From Mycolicibacterium sphagni (GTDB lineage Bacteria; Actinomycetota; Actinomycetes; Mycobacteriales; Mycobacteriaceae), in contig NZ_NOZR01000025.1 of the NCBI RefSeq assembly GCF_002250655.1, positions 32,102 to 96,101 on the forward strand: DNA of 64,000 nucleotides, in the 5' to 3' direction. This document shows, in pieces, positions 35,761 through 43,148 of this stretch. Made by a program: the position numbers and the translations under genes. Position 1 is the stretch's first letter. Every line of letters starts with the position of its first letter. The notes beneath the pieces were generated by a model. It was not told where the DNA came from. It saw only the letters and a program-made list of their open reading frames with translations, and did no database searches.

Positions 35761-36975
35761 CTACTTCAGCTCGGTCGACGACAACCCGAGCAGCCGGCGA
35801 GCCACCACCAGCTGCTGAATCTGCTGGGTGCCTTCAAAAATGTCGAGGATCTTCGAGTCGCGCGCCCACTTCTCCAGCAGTGTCTGCTCGGAATAGCCTG
35901 CCGTCCCGGCCAATTCGACAGCCTTGAGGGTGATGTCGCTGGCGACTCGGGCGGCCTTGGCCTTACCCATCGAGGCTTCCTTGGAGTTCGGGATCGCGTT
36001 GTCGGCCTGCCACGCCGAGCGCACGGTCAGCAGGTAGCCCGCCTCCCAATCCGCTTCCATGCGAAGGAATTCCGCGGCCGCGGCACTCTGGGCATGGGCA
36101 GGCTTGTCGTAGGAGATCTCGACACCCGCCTCGGTCAGGATCGTCCGAAGCTCCTCCAGCGCGGCTCGGGCGACGCCGACGGCCATCGCCGCCACGATCG
36201 GACGGGTGTTGTCGAAGGTCTCCATCACCCCGGCAAAGCCCTTCTCCACGTGGATCTCCGGGTCGCCGAGCAGGTTTTCCGTGGGGATGCGGGCATTGTC
36301 GAAGCGGATCACCGCAGTATCAGAGGCCTTGATACCGAGCTTGTGCTCGAGACGTTCGACGGTGACGCCGGGATGCTCCCGCGGGACGATGAACGACTTG
36401 ATGGCCGCGCGTCCCTTCGACTTGTCCAGTGTCGCCCACACCACGATGTGGGTGGCTCGCGATCCGGCGGTGACGAAGATCTTCTCACCGTTGATCACGT
36501 ATTCGTCGCCGTCGAGCACTGCCGTTGTGGACACCGCGGCCGAGTCGGAACCGAACGACGGTTCGGTGATGGCCATTGCGGCCCAGACGTTCTTGCCCAA
36601 CCGCTCCAGTTGCTCGTCGGTGGCCACGCCCGAGATGGCGGCGTTACCCAGACCCTGGCGGGGGACCGACAGCAATAGCGCGATGTCACCCCAGGAGATC
36701 TCCAGTGCGTTGAGCAACGCGGACATATTGCCGCCGTTGATATTTCCCTTGGGTCCATCGTCGCTGTCGCGGAAGGCCTCCGTGCCCGCAAACGAGATCG
36801 TGTTGGCCTCCGACATGCCCTCGAACAGGGTTGCCAGAGTGTCCAGCTCGACGGGGTAGGCGTGCTCGGCGACGTCGTACTTGCGCGAGATCGGCCGCAA
36901 CATCTCCGCGGCACCCTGGTGGGCCTTCTCGATCACGGCTTCGAGCTTGCGCGGCATTTCCAGATTGATTGCCAT
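35761..36975 (-). CDS. fadE23: Acyl-CoA dehydrogenase FadE23
   Basis: A 404-residue acyl-CoA dehydrogenase. FAD/substrate motifs are MAITEPSFGSDSAAVSTTA and EYVINGEKIFVTAGSRATH; the C-terminal block is AGTAGYSEQTLLEKWARDSKILDIFEGTQQIQ. It is paired with the next gene exactly as fadE23 and fadE24 (Rv3140 and Rv3139) are in M. tuberculosis. Tandem mycobacterial FadE pairs often form alpha2beta2 heterotetramers, with one subunit contributing the catalytic base; here the IFEGTQQIQ region is intact. It lies 32 bases downstream of fadE24. Confidence 0.85.
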   Translation of the reverse strand: MAINLEMPRKLEAVIEKAHQGAAEMLRPISRKYDVAEHAYPVELDTLATLFEGMSEANTISFAGTEAFRDSDDGPKGNINGGNMSALLNALEISWGDIALLLSVPRQGLGNAAISGVATDEQLERLGKNVWAAMAITEPSFGSDSAAVSTTAVLDGDEYVINGEKIFVTAGSRATHIVVWATLDKSKGRAAIKSFIVPREHPGVTVERLEHKLGIKASDTAVIRFDNARIPTENLLGDPEIHVEKGFAGVMETFDNTRPIVAAMAVGVARAALEELRTILTEAGVEISYDKPAHAQSAAAAEFLRMEADWEAGYLLTVRSAWQADNAIPNSKEASMGKAKAARVASDITLKAVELAGTAGYSEQTLLEKWARDSKILDIFEGTQQIQQLVVARRLLGLSSTELK

Positions 36976-37007
36976 GACAGTCTTTTCCGTTCGTTAGCCG
37001 GTGCCGC

Positions 37008-38390
37008 TTACAGGACGACAACACCCTCGGCGACGCCGATGGCCCGCAGATCGCGGTACCAGCGCTCGACCGGGTGTTCCTTGGTGTAGCCGTGACCGCC
37101 GAGTAGCTGCACACCGTCCAGGCCGATCTGCATGCCCTTATCGGCGCCGAGCTTCTTGGCCAGCGCTGCCTCGCGGGCGAACGGCAGACCCCGTTCGGCG
37201 CGGGCGGCGCCGCGCCAGGTGATCAACCGAAGTCCGTCGAGCTCGATGGCGATGTTGGCGCACATGAACGCCACGGCCTGGCGCCGAGCGATAGGCTCGC
37301 CGAAGGCTTCGCGTTCCTTGACGTAGGGGATCACGTAGTCGAGCACGGCATGCGACGTACCGACCGCCAGTGCGGCCCAGCCCAAGCGCGACAACGCGAT
37401 TGCTTCGGAATAGTCCGCGTCGGTGGCGCCGTCCTCGCCGAGCCGCGCCGACAGCGGGACCGACACCTTGTCCAGTTCCACCCGGCCCAGCGCGGCGGCG
37501 CGGATTCCCATGCTGGGATCGGCCTTGATGGATACGCCGGGGGTGGACGCCTCGACGATGAACAGGGCCGGCCTGCCGTTGAGTTGTGCTGCAACGATGA
37601 ATAATTCGGCGTCAGCAGCGGCCGGCACCAGTGACTTCACCCCGTCCAGGCGATAGCCGCTGGGTGTGCGTACCGCGGTGGTCTTCAGCGCGGTCGGGTC
37701 GAAGAGAGCGTGCGGTTCGGCGATCGCCACACAACCCTGCGGCACGTTGTCGCCCGTGAAGTCGTTGAGGTAGGTGGCTTGCTGGTCGGCGCTGCCCCAG
37801 TGTGTCAGTGCGGATGCGACACCCCCAGGCGCCAATATCGGCAGCGCCAGACCCATGTCGCCATAGGCCAGCGCCTCGGCCACCAACGCGTTGGTGACCG
37901 TGGTGCGGTGCTCGGCGATGCCGTCGAAATCCTCGGGCACGTTGATCGCGGTGATGCCTAGCTCGGCCGCCTTGGCGATCAGACCCGGGGGATAGGCCGC
38001 CGCTTCGTCGGCATCGTGTGCCGCCGGACGCAGAATCTCCTCGGCGAACTCGTCGACCGTGCTGACAATCATCTTCTGGTCGTCGTCGGGGGTGAGATCG
38101 AAATAGTCGGCGCCGCTGGGCCGCAGCCGTGTCGGTGCCTTGCCGACGCCCTGAATCTTCTTGAACTGTCGCGTCGCTGCGCCTGCGGTCGAAAACGCTT
38201 GCTTGACACCGTATTTCAGGCCGCGGTTGAGCGGATCGCGCAGGTGGTAGCGGTCCAGAAATTCCTGGCCGACCAGCGGTGTGACGACCGCCAGTGCGAT
38301 ATCGGTGATGGACCGCTTGTGTTTGTACTGCCCGACCGCGCTGTCGCGGGCTCGGGCGGTGGTTGTTGTGGGCGGAAGAGTGTTGGTCAT
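37008..38390 (-). CDS. fadE24: Acyl-CoA dehydrogenase FadE24
   Basis: A 460-residue acyl-CoA dehydrogenase-type protein with an N-terminal extension of about 85 residues (RSITDIALAVVTPLVGQEFLDRYHLRDPLNRGLKYGVKQ) that ordinary FadEs lack. The family core begins near DFDGIAEHRTTVTNALVAEALAYGD. The C-terminus GLDGVQLLGGHGYTKEHPVERWYRDLRAIGVAEG is conserved. It is first gene of the fadE24-fadE23 operon. In M. tuberculosis this pair is known as isoniazid-inducible. A perfect palindrome lies 46 bases before the start. Confidence 0.87.
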   Translation of the reverse strand: MTNTLPPTTTTARARDSAVGQYKHKRSITDIALAVVTPLVGQEFLDRYHLRDPLNRGLKYGVKQAFSTAGAATRQFKKIQGVGKAPTRLRPSGADYFDLTPDDDQKMIVSTVDEFAEEILRPAAHDADEAAAYPPGLIAKAAELGITAINVPEDFDGIAEHRTTVTNALVAEALAYGDMGLALPILAPGGVASALTHWGSADQQATYLNDFTGDNVPQGCVAIAEPHALFDPTALKTTAVRTPSGYRLDGVKSLVPAAADAELFIVAAQLNGRPALFIVEASTPGVSIKADPSMGIRAAALGRVELDKVSVPLSARLGEDGATDADYSEAIALSRLGWAALAVGTSHAVLDYVIPYVKEREAFGEPIARRQAVAFMCANIAIELDGLRLITWRGAARAERGLPFAREAALAKKLGADKGMQIGLDGVQLLGGHGYTKEHPVERWYRDLRAIGVAEGVVVL

Positions 38391-38435
38391 TGTCAGCCTC
38401 GTCGACGGTGGGCGGTGCTGGTCAGAATCGCTTGC

Positions 38436-38461
38436 CCTACCTTACTCCAAAGTAAGGTAGG
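38436..38461. promoter_or_regulatory. Perfect 26-bp inverted repeat upstream of fadE24
   Basis: CCTACCTTACT (38436-38446), spacer CCAA, AGTAAGGTAGG (38451-38461): 11-bp arms without mismatch. It lies 46-71 bases before the fadE24 start, in the region expected to hold its promoter. The geometry suits a dimeric repressor of the TetR or GntR type. No regulator gene is adjacent, so it would be acted on in trans. Confidence 0.6.
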
Positions 38462-38543
38462 TGTCGGAACCCTTGATGGATCCGGGTTTTGTTGGATAGG
38501 TCACAGCCGCCGATACTGTCCCCGTCGAATTCGACGCCGGCTA

Positions 38544-39338
38544 CTAATGCCTGGCCAGGCGCGTTAGCGTCTCGTGGTGCAGCAGGCCGTTGGTCGCGAC
38601 GGCGTGCCCGCCGTGCGGGCCGGGCTGCCCGTCGAGGTTTGTGAAGGTGCCACCGGCCTCACGGACCAGAATGTCCAGAGGTGCCAGGTCCCACAGCTTG
38701 ACCTCGGGCTCGGCGGTGATGTCGACGGCTCCCTCGGCGACCAGGCAGTAGTTGTAGAAATCCCCGTAGCCACGCACGCGCCACACGGCGTCGGTCAGCT
38801 CGATGAATCGCTCGCGCAGCCCGAGGTCGGCCCACCCGGACAGGCTGGAGAAAGACAGACTGGCCGACCCCAGGTCGGCGACACCGGATACTCCCAGCGT
38901 GCGTGGTGCTGCGCCGCCGGTGCTCGCGAATGCGCCCAGTCCACGCCCGGCCCACCACCGTCGGCTGAGAGCCGGGGCGCTGACTACACCGACGATGGGC
39001 ACGCCGTCCTCGAGCAGCGCGATCAAACTCGCCCAGACCGGCACGCCGCGCACGAAGTTCTTGGTGCCGTCGATCGGGTCGATCACCCACTGTCTGCCCT
39101 CGAAGATGGCCGTCCCGCCGTACTCCTCGCCGACAACCGCGTCGTCGGGGCGCTTGCGAGCCAGGAACTCCCTCACGTCGGCCTCGACGGCTTCGTCGGC
39201 GTCGGTGACCGGAGTCAGGTCGGGTTTGGTGTCGACGCGCAGATCCAGTGCGCCGAACCGGTCCAGAGTGATCGCGTCAGCCCGGTCGGCCAGCTCGATC
39301 GCTACCGCGAGGTCTGCCTGTAAGTCGTGGGCGCTCAT
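38544..39338 (-). CDS. hisN: Histidinol-phosphatase of the inositol-monophosphatase family
   Basis: A 264-residue Mg-dependent phosphatase. Metal motifs are GEEYGG (Glu 71/72), VIDPIDGTKNF (87-95) and WDLAPLD near residue 220. It corresponds in sequence character and position, two genes from fadE24, to M. tuberculosis Rv3137, which has been assigned histidinol-phosphate phosphatase activity in histidine biosynthesis. Other monophosphatase substrates cannot be excluded by sequence alone. It is a single-gene unit; the next gene upstream is divergent. Confidence 0.83.
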   Translation of the reverse strand: MSAHDLQADLAVAIELADRADAITLDRFGALDLRVDTKPDLTPVTDADEAVEADVREFLARKRPDDAVVGEEYGGTAIFEGRQWVIDPIDGTKNFVRGVPVWASLIALLEDGVPIVGVVSAPALSRRWWAGRGLGAFASTGGAAPRTLGVSGVADLGSASLSFSSLSGWADLGLRERFIELTDAVWRVRGYGDFYNYCLVAEGAVDITAEPEVKLWDLAPLDILVREAGGTFTNLDGQPGPHGGHAVATNGLLHHETLTRLARH

Positions 39339-39361
39339 GGCAGCAGTCCTACCATGGCCGC

Positions 39362-39682
39362 ATGTGGGAATTCGCGGTGCTATTGCTGATCGTTGGCGCG
39401 CTTGTGCTTGTGCTGGCTCCGCGCTTCATGCGCCGCGGCCCGCGCGGTGAGGTGGCGCAGGGCACGCTGCTGGTCACGGGGGTGAGCCCGCGCCCCGATG
39501 CCACCGGCCAGCAGTTCGTCACGATCAGTGGCGTCATCAATGGTCCGACGGTCAATGAGCACGTCGTGTACCAGCGGATGGCGGTCGATGTGGACAGCTG
39601 GCCGACGATGGGTCAGCTCATCCCGGTGGTGTACTCGCCGAAGAACCCGGATAACTGGTCGTTCGCGCCTACCCCCGTCTAA
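39362..39682 (+). CDS. Small DUF3592-like membrane protein
   Basis: A 106-residue protein. One N-terminal transmembrane helix (FAVLLLIVGALVLVLAPRFM) is followed by a soluble beta-rich domain with MAVDVDSWPTMGQLIPVVYSPKNPDNW, which resembles the substrate-like domain of DUF3592 proteins. No catalytic residues are evident. The function is unknown. It is divergent from hisN across a 23-base gap. Confidence 0.75.
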   Translation: MWEFAVLLLIVGALVLVLAPRFMRRGPRGEVAQGTLLVTGVSPRPDATGQQFVTISGVINGPTVNEHVVYQRMAVDVDSWPTMGQLIPVVYSPKNPDNWSFAPTPV

Positions 39683-39936
39683 GCGACGCGGCGCCGGTTG
39701 AGTCGAGCTGCCTTCCACAGATCAAGCGGCCGCGACAATGGGTGGTCGACCTTCGCGGCGTGCAGATGGGCGTCGCGACGTGCCCCGCGCACCAGGACTC
39801 GGTGTTTGCCCCGCCAGCCGCACTGGCAAATCGCAAATGGCAAGCTGTAGCGGCCCCGCCAGACCGACACGGTGTTGGCTCGGGCACTGTCAGGATGCAC
39901 GTAAGCCGCATCCACGGCGAACCAGGCGAATGTCAC
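39679..39936 (-). CDS. Hypothetical protein with zinc-finger-like CxC...H...H pattern
   Basis: An 85-residue protein starting GTG at 39936 (VTFAWFAVDAAYVH). The segment CQCGWRGKHRVLVRGARRD followed by a histidine-containing tail could bind zinc. A longer frame beginning ATG at 40050 exists, but its first 38 codons overlap another gene in a different frame and have poorer codon use. The GTG overlaps the TGA of the upstream 51-residue gene (GTGA), which points to coupled translation. It is the last gene of a three-gene mini-operon. No function is recognised; a phage or plasmid origin is possible. Confidence 0.6.
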   Translation of the reverse strand: MTFAWFAVDAAYVHPDSARANTVSVWRGRYSLPFAICQCGWRGKHRVLVRGARRDAHLHAAKVDHPLSRPLDLWKAARLNRRRVA

Positions 39937-40088
39937 TCGCGCTCGTAAAGGGGCGTCAGTGCGAGCCGATGTTCGTATGTGCGCTGATGGAACCACCACC
40001 AGATGCGGGGTCGAAGCCGCGAGTGCTTCTTCGACTTCGGCGGGTTCCATCCCGGCTGCCGATTGCAGATGGCGCAGTCGCGAATCAT
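39933..40088 (-). CDS. Small 51-residue CxxC protein, hidden by overlap
   Basis: The frame begins MIRDCAICNRQPGWNPPKSK and ends LTPLYERE. It has a GAGGAGG ribosome site 5 bases before the ATG, strongly GC-ending codons, and four-base overlaps with both neighbours (ATGA upstream, GTGA downstream). The CAIC pair and the basic, Trp-rich centre (RIWWWFHQR) suggest a metal-binding or nucleic-acid-contacting peptide. It is in a different frame from the longer open frame that spans the same DNA. No family is recognised. Confidence 0.6.
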   Translation of the reverse strand: MIRDCAICNRQPGWNPPKSKKHSRLRPRIWWWFHQRTYEHRLALTPLYERE

Positions 40089-40378
40089 GGATTCCTCCTC
40101 AAGACCTGCACCGTCATGTGTGCGTGTCCTGCCGTCAATTTCTTGTTGATGCTTCGACCCGAATGGCGGGAGCTGTTCGTGGCGAACAGCAACTCAAACG
40201 GAACGTCGAGAATCTCCGCTATGCGCTGCCCTAGCTGGACCGAACACGACTGCTTCGCTCCCGAACAAAGGCCGTGCATGAATGCCTTACTGCACCCCGC
40301 ACCTCGAGCTACCTGCGCCATCGAGTAGCCACGCTGGCGTATGAGTGCCCGCAGCGTGTCACCGGACTGCAGCTGCAT
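40085..40378 (-). CDS. XRE-type helix-turn-helix protein
   Basis: A 97-residue protein whose first 65 residues form a Cro/CI-type helix-turn-helix: LRALIRQRGYSMAQVARGAG, SKAFMHGLCSG, then LGQRIAEILDVPFELLF. The tail is basic. Proteins like this are common in mycobacteriophages and integrated elements. It is first gene of a minus-strand mini-operon and divergent from another HTH gene at 40613, an arrangement typical of small phage-like control switches. Confidence 0.75.
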   Translation of the reverse strand: MQLQSGDTLRALIRQRGYSMAQVARGAGCSKAFMHGLCSGAKQSCSVQLGQRIAEILDVPFELLFATNSSRHSGRSINKKLTAGHAHMTVQVLRRNP

Positions 40379-40439
40379 CGTGTGTCCTCCCGACGAGGGT
40401 CTGCGTTGTCGACTGGCTCACAGCTTACCCCAAGGATCT

Positions 40440-40452
40440 ATCAATAATTGAT
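40440..40452. promoter_or_regulatory. AT-rich palindrome between divergent HTH genes
   Basis: ATCAAT-A-ATTGAT is a perfect 6-bp inverted repeat around one base, inside the AT-rich 234-base gap between the two HTH genes. It lies about 60 bases upstream of the minus-strand XRE gene and is a candidate operator for either HTH protein. Confidence 0.4.
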
Positions 40453-40612
40453 GCTATATCAGGTAATGGTTGACGATCTCCCGTCGAAAGCGGCGCGGAA
40501 GTTTCTGCTGCCTGCGATAACGGTGCAAGACTGCGCCTATTGTTTGGTGAACGTCGCCTGGTGGTTGACGGTGCGTCATCAGCGGACGAGAAAACGGGGT
40601 GCGGGCGACCAT

Positions 40613-41221
40613 ATGCGGCAGTTGATCCGGATCGTCCAGACGTACATGGACGAGTACGGCGTCTCCGAGGCGGAGGTCGCCCGTCGCATCGGCGCCACGC
40701 CGCAGACGGTCAACAGCTGGCGCAACGGCGAGATGAAACAACTTCCCCGGCAGCGCTATCTGCGCGGCCTCGCCGAGGTGACGCATACCGACTACGCCAC
40801 CGTCTTGGCGGCCGCCCTCGCTGACACCGGCTATCTCTCAGAGCCGATCCGCGTCGACACCAACTTCGGCGTGCTCATCGTTTCGTTGGCCGTCGACGCC
40901 GACGAGCTCGTGCCTGCCGCGGCAGAAATCGATACCGCGGTCGACACATCCGACGCCGAAGCGGTCAAGGCGACCCTCGCTGCCGTCAAGAACCTCGTCA
41001 ACGAGGTGGACGTGGTGCGCGAAACGATACGTAATGCTGCCGCGCAGGTGGTCGGGGGCGATGACAGTCGGCTGCGCCAGCTCAAGCGGGAAATTCGACG
41101 GAATCGGCGCGAGCAGACTGATCTGCGGCGCGTTGACATCTCATTCGGTGCGGACCGCGGTGCTCGACCTGATGCCGACGGACCCGCGTCCGCGACCCGC
41201 GGGGCGGGTGAGCCTCAGTAG
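40613..41221 (+). CDS. Helix-turn-helix protein with long C-terminal helical tail
   Basis: A 202-residue protein. The first 70 residues form an HTH (MRQLIRIVQTYMDEYGVSEAEVARRIGATPQTVNSWRNG-type), with LPRQRYLRGLAEVTHTDYATVLAAALADTGYL completing the domain. The middle is acidic and helical (residues 85-150) and the end is basic with many Arg and Gln. ATG at 40613 is chosen; an upstream ATG at 40448 would add 55 residues with no domain character, and they would cover the likely promoter. It resembles immunity-repressor-like HTH proteins of actinobacteria, but the function is unproven. Confidence 0.72.
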   Translation: MRQLIRIVQTYMDEYGVSEAEVARRIGATPQTVNSWRNGEMKQLPRQRYLRGLAEVTHTDYATVLAAALADTGYLSEPIRVDTNFGVLIVSLAVDADELVPAAAEIDTAVDTSDAEAVKATLAAVKNLVNEVDVVRETIRNAAAQVVGGDDSRLRQLKREIRRNRREQTDLRRVDISFGADRGARPDADGPASATRGAGEPQ

Positions 41222-41288
41222 TCGCGCCAATTCCCCTGGGCCCCTTCGGGGATGCGACTGTTGCACGAGTCTGGGCGACCTCGCCGCG

Positions 41289-41837
41289 CTAGGCGTGCGG
41301 CGCGTCCACCTGCTGATCGATGATGCGGTCGATCACGGCCAGTAGCCCTTCATCGAGCTCGGCTCGCGGCTGGCCGCCGAGCGCACTGAACAGGGCATGG
41401 TGATACAGCCCGTCGCCGATCAGCTTGATGGTGCGTGCGACGTCGCGGTCGCCGAGGGCTTCGGTCAGCACGCTCAGCCACTGGTCGGAGATCATCTCGA
41501 TGGCCGCGCGTGCCCGAGGTTCGCCGGCCTGTTGCAGCCGCGCCACCGCGACCAGTGTGCGATCCAATGGCGTGTTCGCGTAATGCGAGGTGCGGATGTA
41601 GTGCCGTGCAGGCCCGTCCGCCGCCTTGCGCATCTTGTCCACGTCATCGGCGGCCAGGGCGATCAGCCGCTCACATAGCGCCTCGGCGAGCTGTTCTTTG
41701 GACGGGAAGTGGTAGAGCAGGCCGCCCTTGGATACCCCGGCCCGTGCCGCGACCGCGTCGAGGGTGGCGTGGCGCTCGCCGTCGACGGCCAGCGCATCTG
41801 CGTAGGCATCGATGATGCGCTCGCGCGAGGTCGTCAT
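41289..41837 (-). CDS. TetR family regulator of the adjacent MFS exporter
   Basis: A 182-residue TetR-type repressor. The helix-turn-helix is TLDAVAARAGVSKGGLLYHFPSKEQL. The C-terminal ligand domain belongs to the TetR_C subgroup often associated with drug exporters. It is divergent from the MFS gene, and a perfect 30-bp palindrome lies 20 bases before its start. Repression of both genes, relieved by an exported compound, is the simplest model. Confidence 0.87.
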   Translation of the reverse strand: MTTSRERIIDAYADALAVDGERHATLDAVAARAGVSKGGLLYHFPSKEQLAEALCERLIALAADDVDKMRKAADGPARHYIRTSHYANTPLDRTLVAVARLQQAGEPRARAAIEMISDQWLSVLTEALGDRDVARTIKLIGDGLYHHALFSALGGQPRAELDEGLLAVIDRIIDQQVDAPHA

Positions 41838-41856
41838 CGGCCGAGTTTATCCGTTT

Positions 41857-41886
41857 CCGACTGTACCGTCCGGACGGTACAGTCGG
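41857..41886. promoter_or_regulatory. Perfect 30-bp palindrome, TetR operator
   Basis: The arms CCGACTGTACCGTCC and GGACGGTACAGTCGG abut with no spacer and no mismatch. It lies between the divergent TetR (start 41837) and MFS (start 41928) genes and almost certainly binds the TetR dimer or pair of dimers. Confidence 0.8.
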
Positions 41887-41927
41887 GCGTAAGTGGAGAA
41901 CGAGAACTGATTGAGGAAGTGATAACC

Positions 41928-43145
41928 GTGCGCGCCTACGTTGAGCTCGTTCGGGTGCCCGGGGTGATCAATGTGACCGCGTCGCAGCTGTTTGCGCGGC
42001 TGCCGCTGGGCATGCTGTCGCTGGCGATCCTGCTGCATGTGCAGGCCCTTACCGGGTCCTACGCGATAGCGGGCGCCGTCGTCGCATGCACCAGCATCGG
42101 CGAAGCGGTGGCTATGCCGATGACGGCACGCCTCCTCGGACGCATCGGGATGGCGCCGACCCTGGTGTCGGCCGCCGTGATCAACGGCGTCAGCATGCTG
42201 GCTCTGGCGTTCGTCCACGTCCCGACGACGTTCCTCATGGTGTTGGGGTTCCTTATCGGCGCGTCGGTGCCGCCGCTGCTGCCTGCGGTCCGCGCGCTGT
42301 ACCCGCAGATGGTCCCGGGCGAGGGACTGCGGGTGATTTTCGCGCTCGATACCACTGCGCAGGAACTGATTTGGGTCATCGGCCCCGTGGCCGCCACGTT
42401 CCTGGCGTCCGCGATATCGACAACGATCCCGCTGCTGTTCTCGGCGGCGGTTACCGTGGTGGGCACCGTCTGGTTCCTGCTCAGTGCTCGGCAATTCCGG
42501 CCGACCATCGTCAACAGCGCCGTCGCCTTCGGAAAGGTCCTGGCCAACCACGCCGTGATTCTGGCCATGGTCGCCAGCCTCGCGCTGGTCGCGTCGTTCA
42601 CGGCCCTGGAGGTCGGGGTGCTCGCGTTGTTCGGCGACCACAACCTCTCGGCCGGTGTGGCGCTCGCGGCAACGGGCCTCGGCTCGCTCCTCGGCGGCGT
42701 GTTGTTCGGCCATCGCCATCTCGGCGTGCGTGGTCTCGCGATCTCGATGGCGGTCGTCGCCGCCGGCACCGCGCTGTTCGGCTGGGTCGACGGCTATGCG
42801 CTGCAACTCGTCGCCTTGTTCGCCTCCGGGTTGGGCTTCGCTCCCGCGCTGGCCACGCTGTACGTAATGGTGTCGCATGAGATCGCCGCACACTCCGCCG
42901 CGGAGGCGTTTGGGTGGCTCAACAGCGGCGCCCTCGTCGGAGGCGCCCTGGGCACTGCGCTCGGTGGCGTGGTCGTCGACAGCTACAGCCCGTTCGCGGT
43001 CGTCATGGTCTCGGCCGCGTTGGCATTGGCCGCCGCGTGCACGCCGCTCATCGCCCGGACGGCCGGTCCGGTCAGTGGGCTGTCGCGCGAGCCCAAGCAG
43101 CAGAGGGCAGGAGCGGAGCGACCCGGGATGTCGGCGAAGGCCTGA
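41928..43145 (+). CDS. MFS transporter, probable drug exporter
   Basis: A 405-residue major facilitator with about 12 hydrophobic helices. The start GTG at 41928 (VRAYVELVRVPGVINVTASQLFARLPLGM) has a GAGGAAG ribosome site; the longer frame upstream runs through the operator and the TetR gene and is rejected. The N-terminal FARLPLGMLSLAILL pattern matches a family of actinobacterial exporters. The tail (GLSREPKQQRAGAERPGM) is basic and cytosolic. It ends three bases from fprA, which converges. Confidence 0.86.
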   Translation: MRAYVELVRVPGVINVTASQLFARLPLGMLSLAILLHVQALTGSYAIAGAVVACTSIGEAVAMPMTARLLGRIGMAPTLVSAAVINGVSMLALAFVHVPTTFLMVLGFLIGASVPPLLPAVRALYPQMVPGEGLRVIFALDTTAQELIWVIGPVAATFLASAISTTIPLLFSAAVTVVGTVWFLLSARQFRPTIVNSAVAFGKVLANHAVILAMVASLALVASFTALEVGVLALFGDHNLSAGVALAATGLGSLLGGVLFGHRHLGVRGLAISMAVVAAGTALFGWVDGYALQLVALFASGLGFAPALATLYVMVSHEIAAHSAAEAFGWLNSGALVGGALGTALGGVVVDSYSPFAVVMVSAALALAAACTPLIARTAGPVSGLSREPKQQRAGAERPGMSAKA

Positions 43146-43148
43146 TCG

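Noticed and set aside
39679..40050. 123-codon frame starting ATG at 40050
   Set aside because: Its first 38 codons overlap a 51-codon gene that has a better ribosome site and codon use; the GTG at 39936 coupled to that gene's stop is preferred.
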